Source of the DNA: Acanthosepion esculentum
Lineage: Eukaryota > Mollusca > Cephalopoda > Sepiida > Sepiidae
Direction of reading: 5' to 3'
NCBI GenBank assembly: GCA_964036315.1
Contig: OZ038479.1
Span: 53,724,746 to 53,788,745 of the forward strand
DNA: 64,000 nt
Below, piece by piece: positions 44,390 to 56,754 of this stretch. The notes beneath the pieces were generated by a model. It saw nothing but the letters and a program-made list of their open reading frames with translations. It did no database searches and was not told where the DNA came from. Within the stretch, counting starts at the first letter, position 1, and each line of letters opens with the position of its first letter. The position numbers were made by a program, and so were the translations under genes.

Positions 44390-46525
44390 AAAAAAATTGT
44401 TTTATGTCAAACAGAAACATCATTTACTGAATATCTGTTATGAATCATAAAATAACAGAAAGATGCAATAAAACTAATGACATTATTTAATTAGAAAAGC
44501 TTTTATCTGCTTTTATAAATAAGATGTATTAAGGACAGTACTGTCTGACGGGAAAATGTTTTGATGAATAATTAACTTTTACAAGAATTTTTTCATTTTC
44601 TTTTAAGTGTTATTAAGTTTTAAATGTTTTAAAATTCTATATTAATTAAAGCCTTTCAGATGATATTAAATGAAAACTCTATTTACTCATCATAAATGGA
44701 AAAGCTTAATACAAATAATCAAACACCAATATTTTTAAAAGAATTAAATTTTTTGTCAATGTATAAACATGCCGATTTTTGTAAGTATGGCAGACTATAC
44801 ATGACATTATCAGAAAATAAGATCACTATGGAAAATTTAAATCAATATTTCTAAAATTAAAGTACATTAGATTATGGATAATATTTTTCTAAATTTTTAA
44901 GATAGTGAATGCTTAAAAAGTATATAGAAAAGGGGCTTGAATCATTTTCTTCAATTATGTTTTCCAGATGAAGTTTCCATCGAACAACATTTTATCTGTC
45001 ATCAGCCTATCAACACAATGCATTTCTGCAATATTTTAAACTTACAGTAAATAATATTTGTTTGAAATCAGATTAATTATACTTTAAATCAGCTAATATT
45101 CTTCAAATAAAGTTTCAGAAAATTATAGTTTATTTTTGAAGATTTTTTAATAAAGAGAATTACATTGTAATGATAGATGATAAAAAGTGTGTTAATCAAC
45201 TATATTAGTAAAAGAAAAAGAAAAGCTTCAAGAAAGATTTTTCATTTTTAAAATTCATTTTAAGGCTTAGGTATTGTTTTTGGTGGAGGTTCCTAGTATT
45301 AAAAGGAAAAATAATTTCCATGTTTAATTATTACAGGTCTTAGGCATTTTTAATTCATTGGCAAATCCAGCACTGCTAGCTGCACAGTCACACTTGATGT
45401 GATTTGCCTTTTAATTTTAAAACAGTTTTATGATGATGTGTTTTTGTGAAAATATTAACAGTTTGTACAAAACAGCAATAGTTATAGGAACATTTCTTCT
45501 CTATATGAATCACCCTTTATGTAGATTCTATAGCATTTTGTTTGGTAAAAGTCACAATTTCTCTTTAACATGTGTAAGACTCAATAAGGTTAGCATTTTT
45601 AAGTAAATGAATTCACTCTGGTAATCACATGAAGCTTCATTCCTTCCAAAATTTCAAATAGAAATTTCTGTAAATAATTTTTGTGATTTATTAAATACTG
45701 AAAATTTTATGCATAGCCAATACTTTGTTGATTTGTATCAGATTTTGAAAGCCAAGTTTTTATTTTTTTATATTTCTTTGTTTCTGTAAAACATTTCCTG
45801 GTGCATAATGTTTAATAATTATTTGAAGATAGAGAACTTTTCATAATATGTCTTTCACAAACATCTTTGGTTCTATAGAGGTGGTATAGATTGATTTTAT
45901 ATCAGAATTTTCTCATGAATGGCACAGGTTTTTTTTCATTGTGTTGACATCCAGTTGTAATCTTGGATTCATATTAGCAAACTGATAATTACCACATTGA
46001 AATCACCATCTTGATTTACACAACTTGTGATAAAACAAAAATACTTTCTTGCTGGATATTTGAAATTGCTCATTCTCTTTTCCTTAAAGTAAAACAAAGC
46101 TTTACCTGATCATTATGCTTTAAATTTAATGCTTTTTGCCTCATTTCAAGATTCATGTCTGAATTAATGATTTTCTTCTTATTGTTATTCCCCTCGGTTA
46201 TATCATAATCGTTCTGCTGTTGTCTGTTTGTCTTTTGTAAAAACTGAGTTTGTTTGCAACTGAAAGAAGACTGTCTAAAGAATAATAATTTAGATATTTT
46301 AAATGTTTTCAGAAAAATATCATTGTACTTGCATATTGTGTTTCAACTTGGAAGGAAATTGTTTAAGATAAACTTATTGATTTTTCTCTTGATCTTTCCT
46401 GGCTGCTGTATTATTGTGCCCCTGTGCTGATCTCAACTAGCTAAATGTATCTGTTAAAATATGAACTGATTTTATATAATATTCATTATTTCTATTGAAT
46501 ATGTCTCATTACTTTTCCTTCACAG
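44390..46525 (+). repeat. Unit D intron-equivalent
   Basis: It parallels 15620-17747 of unit B throughout and ends in the acceptor ACTTTTCCTTCACAG (46525). Its first 800 bp are the reverse complement of the unit D 3' flank (about 47780-48690). Confidence 0.6.
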
Positions 46526-46900
46526 ATATTTTGGCTGAACAGAAAATCATGATATTCATAAGAACTGTTATTATTGAGAATTTTTTTTTTTTTTTTGAAA
46601 AGAAACAAGAATTTAAAATTTCTTTCAAAAACAGAAAGAAATATGCTGCCATATTCATGTAAAGTTGTATATTTATATTTTCCAAAGCATCATATTAACT
46701 GGCAAAAAATCATGTACTCAGAAATGTTGGGCATATCATTTTTGGAGAATCTTAATCTTGCATATGAGTAAAAATTAGAGGGAAGTTGTATTTTTGTTAA
46801 TATGGAAAAACACTACAAACAACATTCTTTTGAAGTTTGTGAATTTGCATTTTCAGAGAAGTCTTATGTGAACAGACACTGGAGAGAAATCACATCTTAG
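46526..46900 (+). pseudogene. Unit D zinc-finger pseudogene, array deleted
   Basis: The leader begins ATATTTTGGCTGAAC and includes the LPYSCKVVYLYF relic, as in B. A single damaged finger follows: its first Cys is Phe (HSFEVCEFAFSEKSYVNRHW). At 46897/46898 the text jumps to TAGTATCAGTGATCCTG, which in B lies at 20361, beyond the array and tail. About 2.2 kb, including every other finger, is gone. The open frame 46574-46771 lies within the leader and is not a gene. Confidence 0.75.
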
Positions 46901-48874
46901 TATCAGTGATCCTGTTAGGTTTTTCAAGTGGTGCATCCCGGGGACCTACAGGTGGTGATTTCGGTACATCCCTGGAAAATTCAATGAGTCCCAACTACAT
47001 TATCTTAAGAAATTGTTATGTTAAACTGCAGGGCTACAGACTGTTTTTTCTTTTTTGCTTTTTTAATTTGGCCAAACTGTATATTTTTTGTTTTCTACAG
47101 AAATATATCTGAAATATATTTGTTTCTGAAAAATTGATATAGATATAGATTTTTACAATACAACTCTAAGCCCTTTCAGATCTTGTGCTTTGATTAAAAA
47201 AAAATAAAGATGCATTTGAAGAATTTTGCATGCCGATTTTTATGCTATTTTTGACTGAACATTCTTTAAAAGAATTGTGCTAACTTCATCATTTTACAGA
47301 TGTTTGATTTTATTATTCTAGAGAAGATGAAAAATAAAATGGAAATATAGAATTCTGAATTATGTTGACTTCATTCATTTTTGAAATATAAGAGTAGGGG
47401 TTGCATGTTAAGTGCACACACTGTTTGGAGGTTAGGGTTCAGATGATTATCATTATTAGCAAAAGGCATCAAAATATGATAAATGTAAATTAACCACCAA
47501 TTCAGTAAGTAAATGAATTTTGTTTTTGTTAGTTTTAATGGTCTTAATTATATCATAATTGTAATAGTGATGTATCCATGTATTTTGTCAAAACTGACTT
47601 TGTTTTTCACAGAAAATATAATATTGAAAGGATTAATATGTTAGACATTTGAACAGTTTTGAGAAAAATATGATTAACTTTTATATCGTCTTTAATTCTT
47701 TCTCACTTCAAAAGGACATTATTCAAAATTAACTTCTTCATTTTTCTACTCTTAATTAAATAATTAGTTAATAGATTAAATTTAATATTTCCAATAATCA
47801 AAATAGTTAGCACTATTTCGAAATTGAATTGACTGAAGGGTGGGGTTTTTTTTTGTTATTTGTTTAAATTTTCTAAAAAAAATTTGAGTTTAGTACCATT
47901 TATTTAGCCCCTATTATTGCAATATAATTGTCTTTATTAAAAACATCTTCCAAAAATAAAATATACTTTTCTGAATCTTTATTTGGTTTGTTAAAAGTAT
48001 AATTAATCTGATTTTTAAAAAATATTTACTTTAAGAGTAAAATATTATGGAGATGCATTCTTTTAACACAGTGGTACCTGATTATTTAAGCTGTTGATGT
48101 TTGACAGCTTTATGACCAATGGATATTTATCTAATCATGTTCTCTGGGGGACTTAGCTGTAAAAAAAACATTGATTTTAATGTGGGTGCCTTTTATATAT
48201 CACTTTTAAGTGCTCAGTCATCTTAAGAACTTGGGAAAATACTCCCCTTAATACAATGCTTTGTGGTATTTTAGAAGTTTTGGCTTTAGATTAACTATAG
48301 TGTTATTTTCTGATAATGTCATGTATGGATGCCCATATGTAAAAAAATCAGCACATTTATCGACATACAAAATAAATTGATAATACTTTTTAAAAAATTT
48401 GTGTTTGAGGATTTGTACTAACCTTTGCCCATTTATGATTAATAAACATAATTTTTACTTAATAATAATATCATCTAAAAGGGTGAGATTTATATGGAAT
48501 TTTAAAACTTAAATTATTATCTTGAATTATTTTCATAAAAATTTTGTAAAACATGGAAACAATTCTTGTAAAAATTCATTATTCATCAAAAAGAAAATAT
48601 TCTTTGAAAGACAATAATGTCCTTAATATATCTCGTTTTTAAAAGCATTTAATAGCTTTTCTAATTAAAAAATGTCTTAGTTTTAATGCATTTTTTATTT
48701 TACAAATAAAAAAATTGTGAAATTTTTAAAAATTTGTGGTATGAACTGATTTTTAAAAAAATGAAATAAAGGGAATGAACATGAAAAAACAATTGTAAAT
48801 ATTGGATGTTGTTTATATTTAATAACCCTACAAATTCAACAAATGCATGCTGGGATTTGTTACCAAACAATAAT

Positions 48875-49618
48875 TGTTTACCTGGGTTGAACTTGGGCAA
48901 CCCATCCATGCTTAGGCTAGAGTAGGTTTTTGGTGTTAAATTTTTAGTTTTTTTTTTGCATTTATGTAAACTTAGCTAAGGTGTGTTTGCTCATTGGCCC
49001 CTTTTTTTCTGTCCCCTTTTCTTTTCCTTTAGTTTAACTCCCCATCCCTCCCCCTCTTTAGGTGCTCAGTGATTTCTGTTCTCTGGAGGATGCGGGACGC
49101 CTTTCGTTTCGTGTGTGTGAGCTTTTTCGTATGTTTGAGTCTGAATCAGTGCGTGTTTGTGTGAGTGGTTGGGATGGATAAATGTTTATCTATATTTTTT
49201 AAAGTCCCGTGTCGATTTCGCCCAGTTAATTGATTTTACTGTCACATTTAGGACTTGTGGGGGGAGGGGGTTATTACTAACATGATTTTGTTTAGTTTCA
49301 TGTAAATATTTGTATTCATATTGTATATATTCATTGGGGATTCTTTTATTGTTAAATTTTTACGCCCGCCCTCCACAGACTTTATTGTACATATGGGGTT
49401 ATTTAGGATTTTCATAGAGACAATGAGGTATTTTGGTGGTTGTAGCAAGAAAGGTAAGTATGAATGTGGTGTTTTGGTGGAAGGAATATTGTTTTGTATG
49501 CTTGGGTCAGTGCTTGCGACTAGCTAAGTTTAAATTTAAGACAATTGATGACCTCCCTTTCCCAACCCCCATTTTTGGCCTTGTGCCACATTTACTGTTA
49601 ATTTTACAGTAATAAATA
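48875..49618 (+). mobile_element. R1d: full-length R1 retroposon with an 18-bp target duplication
   Basis: It begins TGTTTACCTGGGTTGAAC and ends CAGTAATAAATA. It is flanked by TTGTTACCAAACAATAAT at 48857-48874 and 49619-49636, an exact 18-bp direct repeat. The unit B flank (about 20180-20215) shows the unoccupied site. It is collinear with R1a over its whole length. It carries the same 5' hairpin (GGGTTG with CAACCC), the GATGCGGG-CG-TTTCG region and the GGCCTTGTGCCACATTT 3' region. No conserved coding frame. Confidence 0.75.
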
Positions 49619-50113
49619 TTGTTACCAAACAATAATAATGGACCACTTCCCAGTCACCTCTGCCATATTGATGTGCCTTCTTGTTTTGAAGTCAGAAAAC
49701 TATAATCAGTTTACTGTATCCCTTTGGCATGTGAACACAATTCTTACTTAGTGAAGGTTTTCCCTTATTGCTGTTGTTTTGCCTTGTCTTGACATGGATA
49801 TATATTATTTGTTTAGTATTATTTTACCCTGTTCTTTTTCTTTGTTTGTCAATTCTGTTTCTTGAGCATTTTGCCAATTATATTTAACCATGGCCAGTTA
49901 GTCCACAAATTTAATCTATTAACTAAAACTATAATTATTAAATCTACAAAGCTTCAAGAAAAATTTTTTACTTTTAAATTTATTTCAATCTTAGGTATAC
50001 TTTTTAAAATTTTTTCCTTGATCTTTGTTTTTTGGTAAGGTGGTGTAATTATGCAAACATTATTGCTTATATGCAGTTTTAATAAAATGAAATGTACAGC
50101 TTTTGTTTGCCAC

Positions 50114-50118
<5 letters not shown>

Positions 50119-50184
<66 letters not shown>
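50119..50184. repeat. (TA)n microsatellite, ~66 bp
   Basis: An uninterrupted TA run. The equivalent site in the unit C flank (near 39160) has only about 6 repeats, so the tract expanded after duplication. Confidence 0.9.
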
Positions 50185-50191
<7 letters not shown>

Positions 50192-50230
50192 GTTTTGACT
50201 ATATAAAATTATTTGAAAACTATTTTTTTC

Positions 50231-50850
50231 TAATAAATAAATTGACATATTTTGATTTGCATGCTTTATTTTAATTATTCTGTAGTAGTAAAGTTACAAT
50301 ATTGACATTTTTGTTGTGTAGAAAATAAAAAAGCAAATTTTAAATAATTGTAGAAAAAAAATGGGAAACTTAGCTGAACATGTTAACTTATTTCTAGTAA
50401 TATTATTATTTTCCCTAGCACAAAAATTATTCAAAAGATCATTTGTAGAGCTCCAGACAAGAATTCATTGTAATCTTTCAATACTGTGACCCTCACTACA
50501 AAAGTCCACATGAAAAAGATGATCATTATCTGCCAATACATTCAAGGTTATGTGCATGGCTACTTGCCCTTGATTAACTGAATGAAGAAAAGAAGAACTT
50601 ATGTTAATTTACCAAAACTATATAATTATAAAGAACAGAATTTGTAGCAGTATTATTAGGTTATAGCAGAGAACCTCTATTAATCCCCTGAAAATAGATA
50701 TTTATTTCAGGTATTTTGTCCTCATTATCACTTCCAGATATTAAATTCTTGCAACTGTTGCATTTCATTTTCTTAAAAACTCCATAACAGCAATAACCTG
50801 GTTTGTATAATATAACAACAACAACCATTTCTCTGCATTCATTGACATCG
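50231..50850. other. No feature recognised
   Basis: AT-rich sequence between the unit D flank and the transposase fossil, with no open frame or repeat that I can name. Confidence 0.4.
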
Positions 50851-50864
50851 TCATTTGTTAAATG

Positions 50865-52870
50865 TCATATATTAAATTTATAAATATCTAAACTTTTCCC
50901 ACCTGCCACTTCATCCCAGGTGGTTTGTAAAATCTTCAAATCAACACTTTGGTTATTAAGTAGCAGGCTCAATTTGAAAACTGACAAAATTCTGATTTTT
51001 TTTTCACACTCAAACAATTGATGTATAGAGATATTATATTGATCTCCTCCAAGTTGCCAGTACTTGCCAAATTTATCCTCATGGTGATCTGTTTGAAATT
51101 TACCATCATTTTCAATTCTTCTGTGCAATATTTGATCAGTTCTAAAATTGCAGGAGCAGTATGCTGCAAAGGTTTTCTTTGTTAGTTTTGCATTGTTTCC
51201 AGGAATGCTGTTCCAAGATTCTAACCAATTGCTGAATACATTGAGAAATATATAATTGTCATCATTTACTTTAAGTGGGTTAGCTTATTTATTGTTAAGC
51301 TGCCAACCTTTATATGGGGATTTTTACCTTCAGTATTGCCCATCTAGTACAAAATATGTTTATGTATTTTACTTCTGCAAAGTTAGGCAAAGATTTCTGT
51401 TTCCCTAAGGTCAGCAATCCCTGAATTGATTACAAATTTGCAAAGCTAATGAAACATTTTGCCTTTCAAGATGAGTGAGAAAAATAGCCTTTAATTTCAA
51501 TTTATAGCAATATTTCAAAATTGACTGATTCCAGTATAATACAAAATAGGGAACTTTGGATATTATCTAAATCATTGGAGAAATTATGAGAAAATTTTGG
51601 GAACATCATGCATTTCCTTGCATCTTTTAAACCAAGCCAATTGTTTCTAATGCATTTTAGTAAATGAACTGAATGATGAAGAAAAGACGTCTAGATTTCA
51701 TAATTGGATGTGGATATACAATTGAAAATTTTGTAGGACTACTAAAGAAAGATATAGCTTTCTTATTTATTGCATTAATATCTGTTCTGACTGATATTAC
51801 TTGAAAGCCTATCTCTTCTAGACCAATTATGTTTAACTATATCAAATAAATTCTCAGCTTTAAGATATTTAGTTGGCATAATATGCATAACATTCTTGTG
51901 TTGTAAGAATAAACTGCTAAGCATAAAAGCAAATGCATTTGTTGCTAAGCCAACAACATTACCACCTTTATAATCAAAATAAGGTTTCAGGTGAATTTCA
52001 TCTACAAGTAAAAACCTTTCTATGATGTTTTTACATTCAGTATTGTCCATGAAGTATGAAATATATTTATGTATTCTGCAAAGTTAACCAAACATTTCTG
52101 TTTCCCTAGGGTCAGCAATCCCTGAATAGTGAACTGGTTAAAAATTTGAAAAAATATGAAACATTTTGCCTTTTAAAACTAGTGAAGAGCCTTTAAGTTC
52201 AATTTATAGCAATATTTCAAAATGTGATTCCAGGACATGAAGCTTCTGAAAAAAGCAAAATAGGGCACTTTGGATATTATCTCAATCATGATTTCTGTTG
52301 CGAGAATATTTTGGGAACATGATGCATCTTCTTGAATCTTTTTAACCAAGCCTGTTGTTTCTAATGCATTTTAGTATATGAATTGATTCCATTATGAAGA
52401 AAAGAGGTCTAGATTTCATAACTGGATGTGGATAAACAATTGAAAGTTTTGCATGACTACAAAAGAAAGATATAACTTTCTTATTTATTACATTATTATC
52501 TGTTATGACTATTATTACTCTAAAGCCTATCTCTTCTAGGCCAATTATTACATGTTTAACTATATTAAATAAATAAAGCACTTGTTGCAGACTCATTGCT
52601 GTTATCAGATAAGCCAACAACATTCCCACCTGTATAATGAAAATAAGGTTTTTAGGTGAATTTCATCTACAAGTAAAGTTACTCTAATGTGTAATTTAAA
52701 CTTATTTTTAATATACATAAGAAAATTGTTATATTGCTCAATTATAGGATTCACATATGTTGATAAGGTTAGTCTTCTGATGGCTGAATAACTAGGTAAA
52801 ATTATATTTTGCTGTCTCTTAACAGCCTATAACCTCTAGAGGAACAATGAAGAAAAAAAAAATTTCTGCT
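50865..52870 (-). pseudogene. THAP9/P-element-like transposase, broken and internally duplicated
   Basis: On the minus strand, from high to low coordinates: QQNIILPSYSAIRRLTLST and VNPIIEQYNN (about 52700-52820), VTLLVDEIHLK, VIIGLEEIGFRVI and VITDNNVINKK, IVYPHPVMKSRPLFFI and ILKCIRNN (52342-52629). A second copy of part of this follows: LLVDEIHLKPYFDYKGGNVV, FAFMLSSLF, MHIMPTKYLKAENLF (51775-52050), then a relic of the NWLGLKDARK region. More C-terminal-looking sequence (GGDQYNISIHQLFECEKKIR) lies at 50865-51128. These are hallmark regions of THAP9/P-element transposases. Stops and frameshifts separate the pieces, and no N-terminal THAP zinc finger is seen. 52965-53258 may be a further N-terminal piece. 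Confidence 0.75.
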
Positions 52871-53971
52871 GAATAATCAAACTTACTCTGTCATTAATTT
52901 TAGCCGCTCATATAGAAATGTAACTGCATAAAAATATCTAAAGGACTTGCACTGATAACAGAAATTATATTGCCAGATGTAATTCAGCAATCACACTTTG
53001 AGGTTTGGTTGATATTCTGTTTTTTTTTGTTTTTTTTTTCATGTTTTCCATAATAATTTCCAAAGTATTTGTATCACTTATATGAACAGGAATCTCATAC
53101 CTTCCTATAGTATTATTTTTCACATTGCCACAGGACACATGTACTGCAAAATCAAGTTCAGTTATAACAGATTGACTTATTTTGGGATATGAAGACTTGA
53201 TGATGCAACATATAATAAGATGAGTATCTTGCTGCCTCACTATAGTAATTTCTATCAAGAAAATTTAATTTTCTTTCAATATCATTAATGCTGTGGAATT
53301 TCCTCTGCTCTTATTATTCCATGTCATCAGAAATATTTTCATTTGAAGCTGTTTTAAGGGCAGAATTCTCTGGTTGGATCTTTCTGGGCCCTGGTGACTC
53401 TCTAGAGGGAGTTAGTGAAGATAAATATGAGAGACAGTTTGGTAAAATTCTAGGGATGAAGAATTGGATTCTTAAGGCTAATAGTAATTGTAGTACAAGT
53501 TTCCTTATAGAATACTGATGTTTCTCACCTCAGAATGAAAATGCAGTTCACATATCTGAAATAAAAATGATTTAAAAGAACAATTGCACCCTAATTTAAA
53601 AGTAAAACCCTCATCAAAATCTAAGATAGTGAAAAAAAAAATATGCTGTCTACATTTTTATTGAAAATTTCATTAGATTGATAAAATGAGTTTTGTAGTT
53701 GTTCTAAAATTCAGTAACAAAATTCAAAACTATTTAGAAATACTAAACACGAGCAAAATCATATGTAAACTTAAGCAAATTTTAATTTTACATATGCATA
53801 TTTATGGACTTTCTTCATGGGAATATTTTTTATAAATAAAAATATTCAAATGTTTGTTTTAAAATTTTTATTAGAAATTATTACAAAAATTTCCTTTAAC
53901 TATTTGTATCAAAAATTTTATTAAAAAATGATGAGTTTAATAAATAATTTCATCCACAAAATTCAATAAAT
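52871..53971. other. No confident feature
   Basis: A minus-strand open frame at 52965-53258 could be upstream transposase sequence but has no recognisable motif. The + strand open frame 53288-53518 is not identified. The rest is AT-rich. Confidence 0.35.
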
Positions 53972-53973
53972 TA

Positions 53974-54125
53974 CAGTGTAACCCGGATATAAGAGAGTTG
54001 CCGGGACCGGAGAAGAAGTCTCTTATATCCGGGTTTGGTCTGTTTTGTTCAGGTAAGTATGGCTCTAATTTGGGATCAGAGAACATCTCTCTTATATCCG
54101 GGTCTCTTATATCCGGGTTACACTG
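53974..54125. mobile_element. 152-bp MITE with 23-bp inverted ends and TA target duplication
   Basis: It starts CAGTGTAACCCGGATATAAG and ends with the exact complement of its first 23 bases. TA flanks both sides (53972-53973 and 54126-54127). The phrase CTCTTATATCCGGGT occurs three times inside. Terminal CAGTGTAACC with a TA duplication fits the pogo/Tigger branch of Tc1/mariner elements. It has no coding capacity and must be moved in trans. Confidence 0.85.
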
Positions 54126-54284
54126 TATTTAGTTGTGGAAGCTACCACATTATAATTCATGCTACATTGAAATAAAGTCATAAAATTATTAATTTAATCA
54201 TTAAGTTTTAAATGCTTTTTACAAATAATATAAAATAAATTACTCACTTTACTGTTTTTACATTATTCGGACTATGTCGCCATA

Positions 54285-54510
54285 TTTATTACAACGTTTC
54301 GGCCGTTGTATTCTCTAGCCTTCTTCAGGTAGTTGGAATGTCGAACTGAACCCTTTATTTCTAGTTCCACGTGCCATTTTTAATCGATGTCAGTTATCAT
54401 TTATCTCCTGTTAATTTCCCTCTGAAAATATTGAACACACACTCTTTGGGTCCTGTCACTGGATCTAACTAACAACTTTATCCACTGTGCCATGTGTCCT
54501 TGAGGACATC
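54285..54510 (-). mobile_element. tRNA-headed SINE, minus copy
   Basis: On the minus strand the head carries a perfect box A (TGGCACAGTGG, near 54485). A body follows, containing GGCACGTGGAACTAGAA and GGGTTCAGTTCGACATTCCA, and a tail with CTGAAGAAGGCTAGAG and CGGCCGAAACG. It shares body and tail with 54725-54860 and 62770-63060. Box B is eroded. Confidence 0.6.
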
Positions 54511-54724
54511 TGTGTATGAATTTCTGGGTATTATAAACATAATGTCTTCAGCAATCAATTTTTTACCAGTGCTCATATTGCAATTTTTGTTGTTGTTATC
54601 GCTTCTCTCTGGCACTCCTTATTACTGGTTCCCATATTGTATTCATTTCTACGATTGGTTGGCTCCGGAGATTTTTGTGGCCTAGCATATGTGCTGATTC
54701 CTTAAGTTTACATCCAATAAACAT

Positions 54725-54860
54725 GGCACATGGAACTAGAACAGTCTACCCCAGTGAGCAAAATAAGGGGTTCAGTTCAACATTCCAACCACCTGAAGAA
54801 GGCCGGAGCGTACAGCGGCCGAAACATTGCAATAAATATGATGACAAAGATGAGGCCAAT
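54725..54860 (+). mobile_element. 5'-truncated copy of the same SINE
   Basis: It reads GGCACATGGAACTAGAA, then GGGGTTCAGTTCAACATTCCA, then CTGAAGAAGGCCGGAGCG and CAGCGGCCGAAACATTG. It lacks the tRNA head and lies inverted relative to the neighbouring copy at 54285-54510. Overlapping open frames (54675-54872, 54730-55095) are translations of the SINE, not genes. Confidence 0.6.
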
Positions 54861-54879
54861 ATATGTACATAATACCTCA

Positions 54880-56606
54880 TCTCAGAAATATAGACATTTA
54901 CTGTTTTTGCTTGGTACAAAATTTTCTCTTTTGATAGCACGTATCCATGCATCTGAAAAATACTTCTCTTTTAGAAATGAAAATACATTCACTTTTAAAC
55001 CTTTGGTCCATTTTTATAATTGCCTTTGCATTTTGGGACTGCACAACCATACAGCATTTGCACTGTCAATTATTTCAGTGAAAATATTTTTATAAAATAT
55101 TTACAAAACATAAAAAATTAAGCCGAATCAAATAAGTCAAACAGTAAAAATTATAAAAGTATTTCTCTGCATTTTTACTGCATATAGCCATATCAACACA
55201 CATGATCCACCCATCAAACAGGCCCTTTATCTTAGTGATGTTGTTTCAACACATAGACGAGAATGCTTAAACTTAGAAGAAATCCCAAATGGAAGTTTAT
55301 TGTGTTGATTATTTTCCAAAGAATTATGGAAAGTTTGATCCAAGGTAAACAAAACCGTGTTGTTACTGCTGTAGAGGTTAATTCCTCCTCTGCTTCGGCA
55401 AATGTAAATTCAAGCATCAAACAAAAGCGGAAATTGGGTAAATAAATGTACAATTTATTTAGATAGATGCAAAAACTGGTAACTTCTACCCATTGCTGTT
55501 GCTAAGGCAAGAGAGGGAGAGAGAGTGGGGTAAAATAGAAGTGAAATGGACATTGGTGGTGGCCATTATTGGTGGCTTTTCTCTCTCAGTGTGTCTTTGA
55601 ATTTTGGTATATATAGCATTCAGTTGGCTTGAATTTAATGTTTTGGTTTTTGAGCCAATGCTAGGAAATCAGTCAACTCCTGGCCCTACCAACAACATCC
55701 TTACACATAATCGCTTTCCTTATCAATGGCAACTAAGGAATCACATATGAACAATTTTTGCTACATTTCATACAACTATGTACATATTCTTAAATTTTGA
55801 TCAATACATATTGTTGAAATCTTAGTCCTATTTTGTTCCTTTCCTTTACAGCCAAATGCTTGCAATAACAATCTCCACCTACCCACTCAATAAAAACAGC
55901 ATATACAATGTTATGGCAGAATTTTGGATTAGAGGCAATGTAATTATAGAAAAATAAAAAATTCACTTTAAAACAAAAACTAAAAGTTGGCAAACCATTT
56001 TGATTTGCCATAAAGAAATAAAAGCAAAAAGATAAGAAAAAAAAAGAAATAAATAAAAGAGGCTAAACGGTCATCATTCCTAAATTTAGGTGATGAAAAG
56101 GCGATGGTCAAATGAGTCACATCTGTGAGCCAATCAGAAATCAAGAAACGATTTTAGAATGAATTCGTTTGTCTCAGAAAAGTGTAAAAATGCAGGTGAA
56201 AGAACCGGAGAATCACTGAAAGAATTTCATTTGATCTACCATGCCTACATTTTCGGACACCTAAAAATGCTACAGAGAGTTAAAAAGTTTAATATTATCG
56301 AAAGATACTTACATACATACATACATACATACATAGTTATAAGGGCTCTCTTTCTCTTTTTTTACATGTGAAATTCAACATGAGAACTTTCTGATATGAA
56401 CTTATGAACTCATTAAATATTGTATATTTTAAGAGATATAAAATTTTATCAGTACATGCAAATTATATCTTTGTACTAATTATCTTTGCATGCATTTTTA
56501 AAAGGCCATAAATTGGTGTATATTTGGATTAAAGATGCTATCTGAAGATAACCACCTGTAAACACATCACCCCTACACCCACATTGTTATAACAGTAGTT
56601 AGTAGT
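54880..56606 (+). repeat. Upstream block of unit E
   Basis: 55290-55960 matches 22840-23780 and 24290-24520 before unit C. The rest is AT-rich with a (CATA)n run of about 26 bp at 56310-56335. No gene was recognised. Confidence 0.45.
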
Positions 56607-56662
56607 ATATTGATGATGTGTTAGTGTCAGCAAAGACCAAGGAAGATCACATCAGAAACTTG
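56607..56662 (+). pseudogene. Reverse-transcriptase fossil upstream of unit E
   Basis: YIDDVLVSAKTKEDH, the same relic as before units C and D. Here the YIDD stretch reads through without the internal stop seen in D. It is followed by the AACTTGGAGAGGGTATTATA sequence common to all three copies. Confidence 0.5.
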
Positions 56663-56754
56663 GAGAGGGTATTATAATGTGAGTGGGTCACTGATGCAGT
56701 TGCATTGTGTATTACAATAAAGTTGTTGAGAAAAATCTCTTTGTGTTATCTGAG

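Larger units (their letters stand above)
46901..50230 (+). repeat. Unit D 3' flank
   Basis: It parallels the B and C flanks. It contains R1d (48875-49618) and ends near the (TA)n tract. No gene was recognised. Confidence 0.55.
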
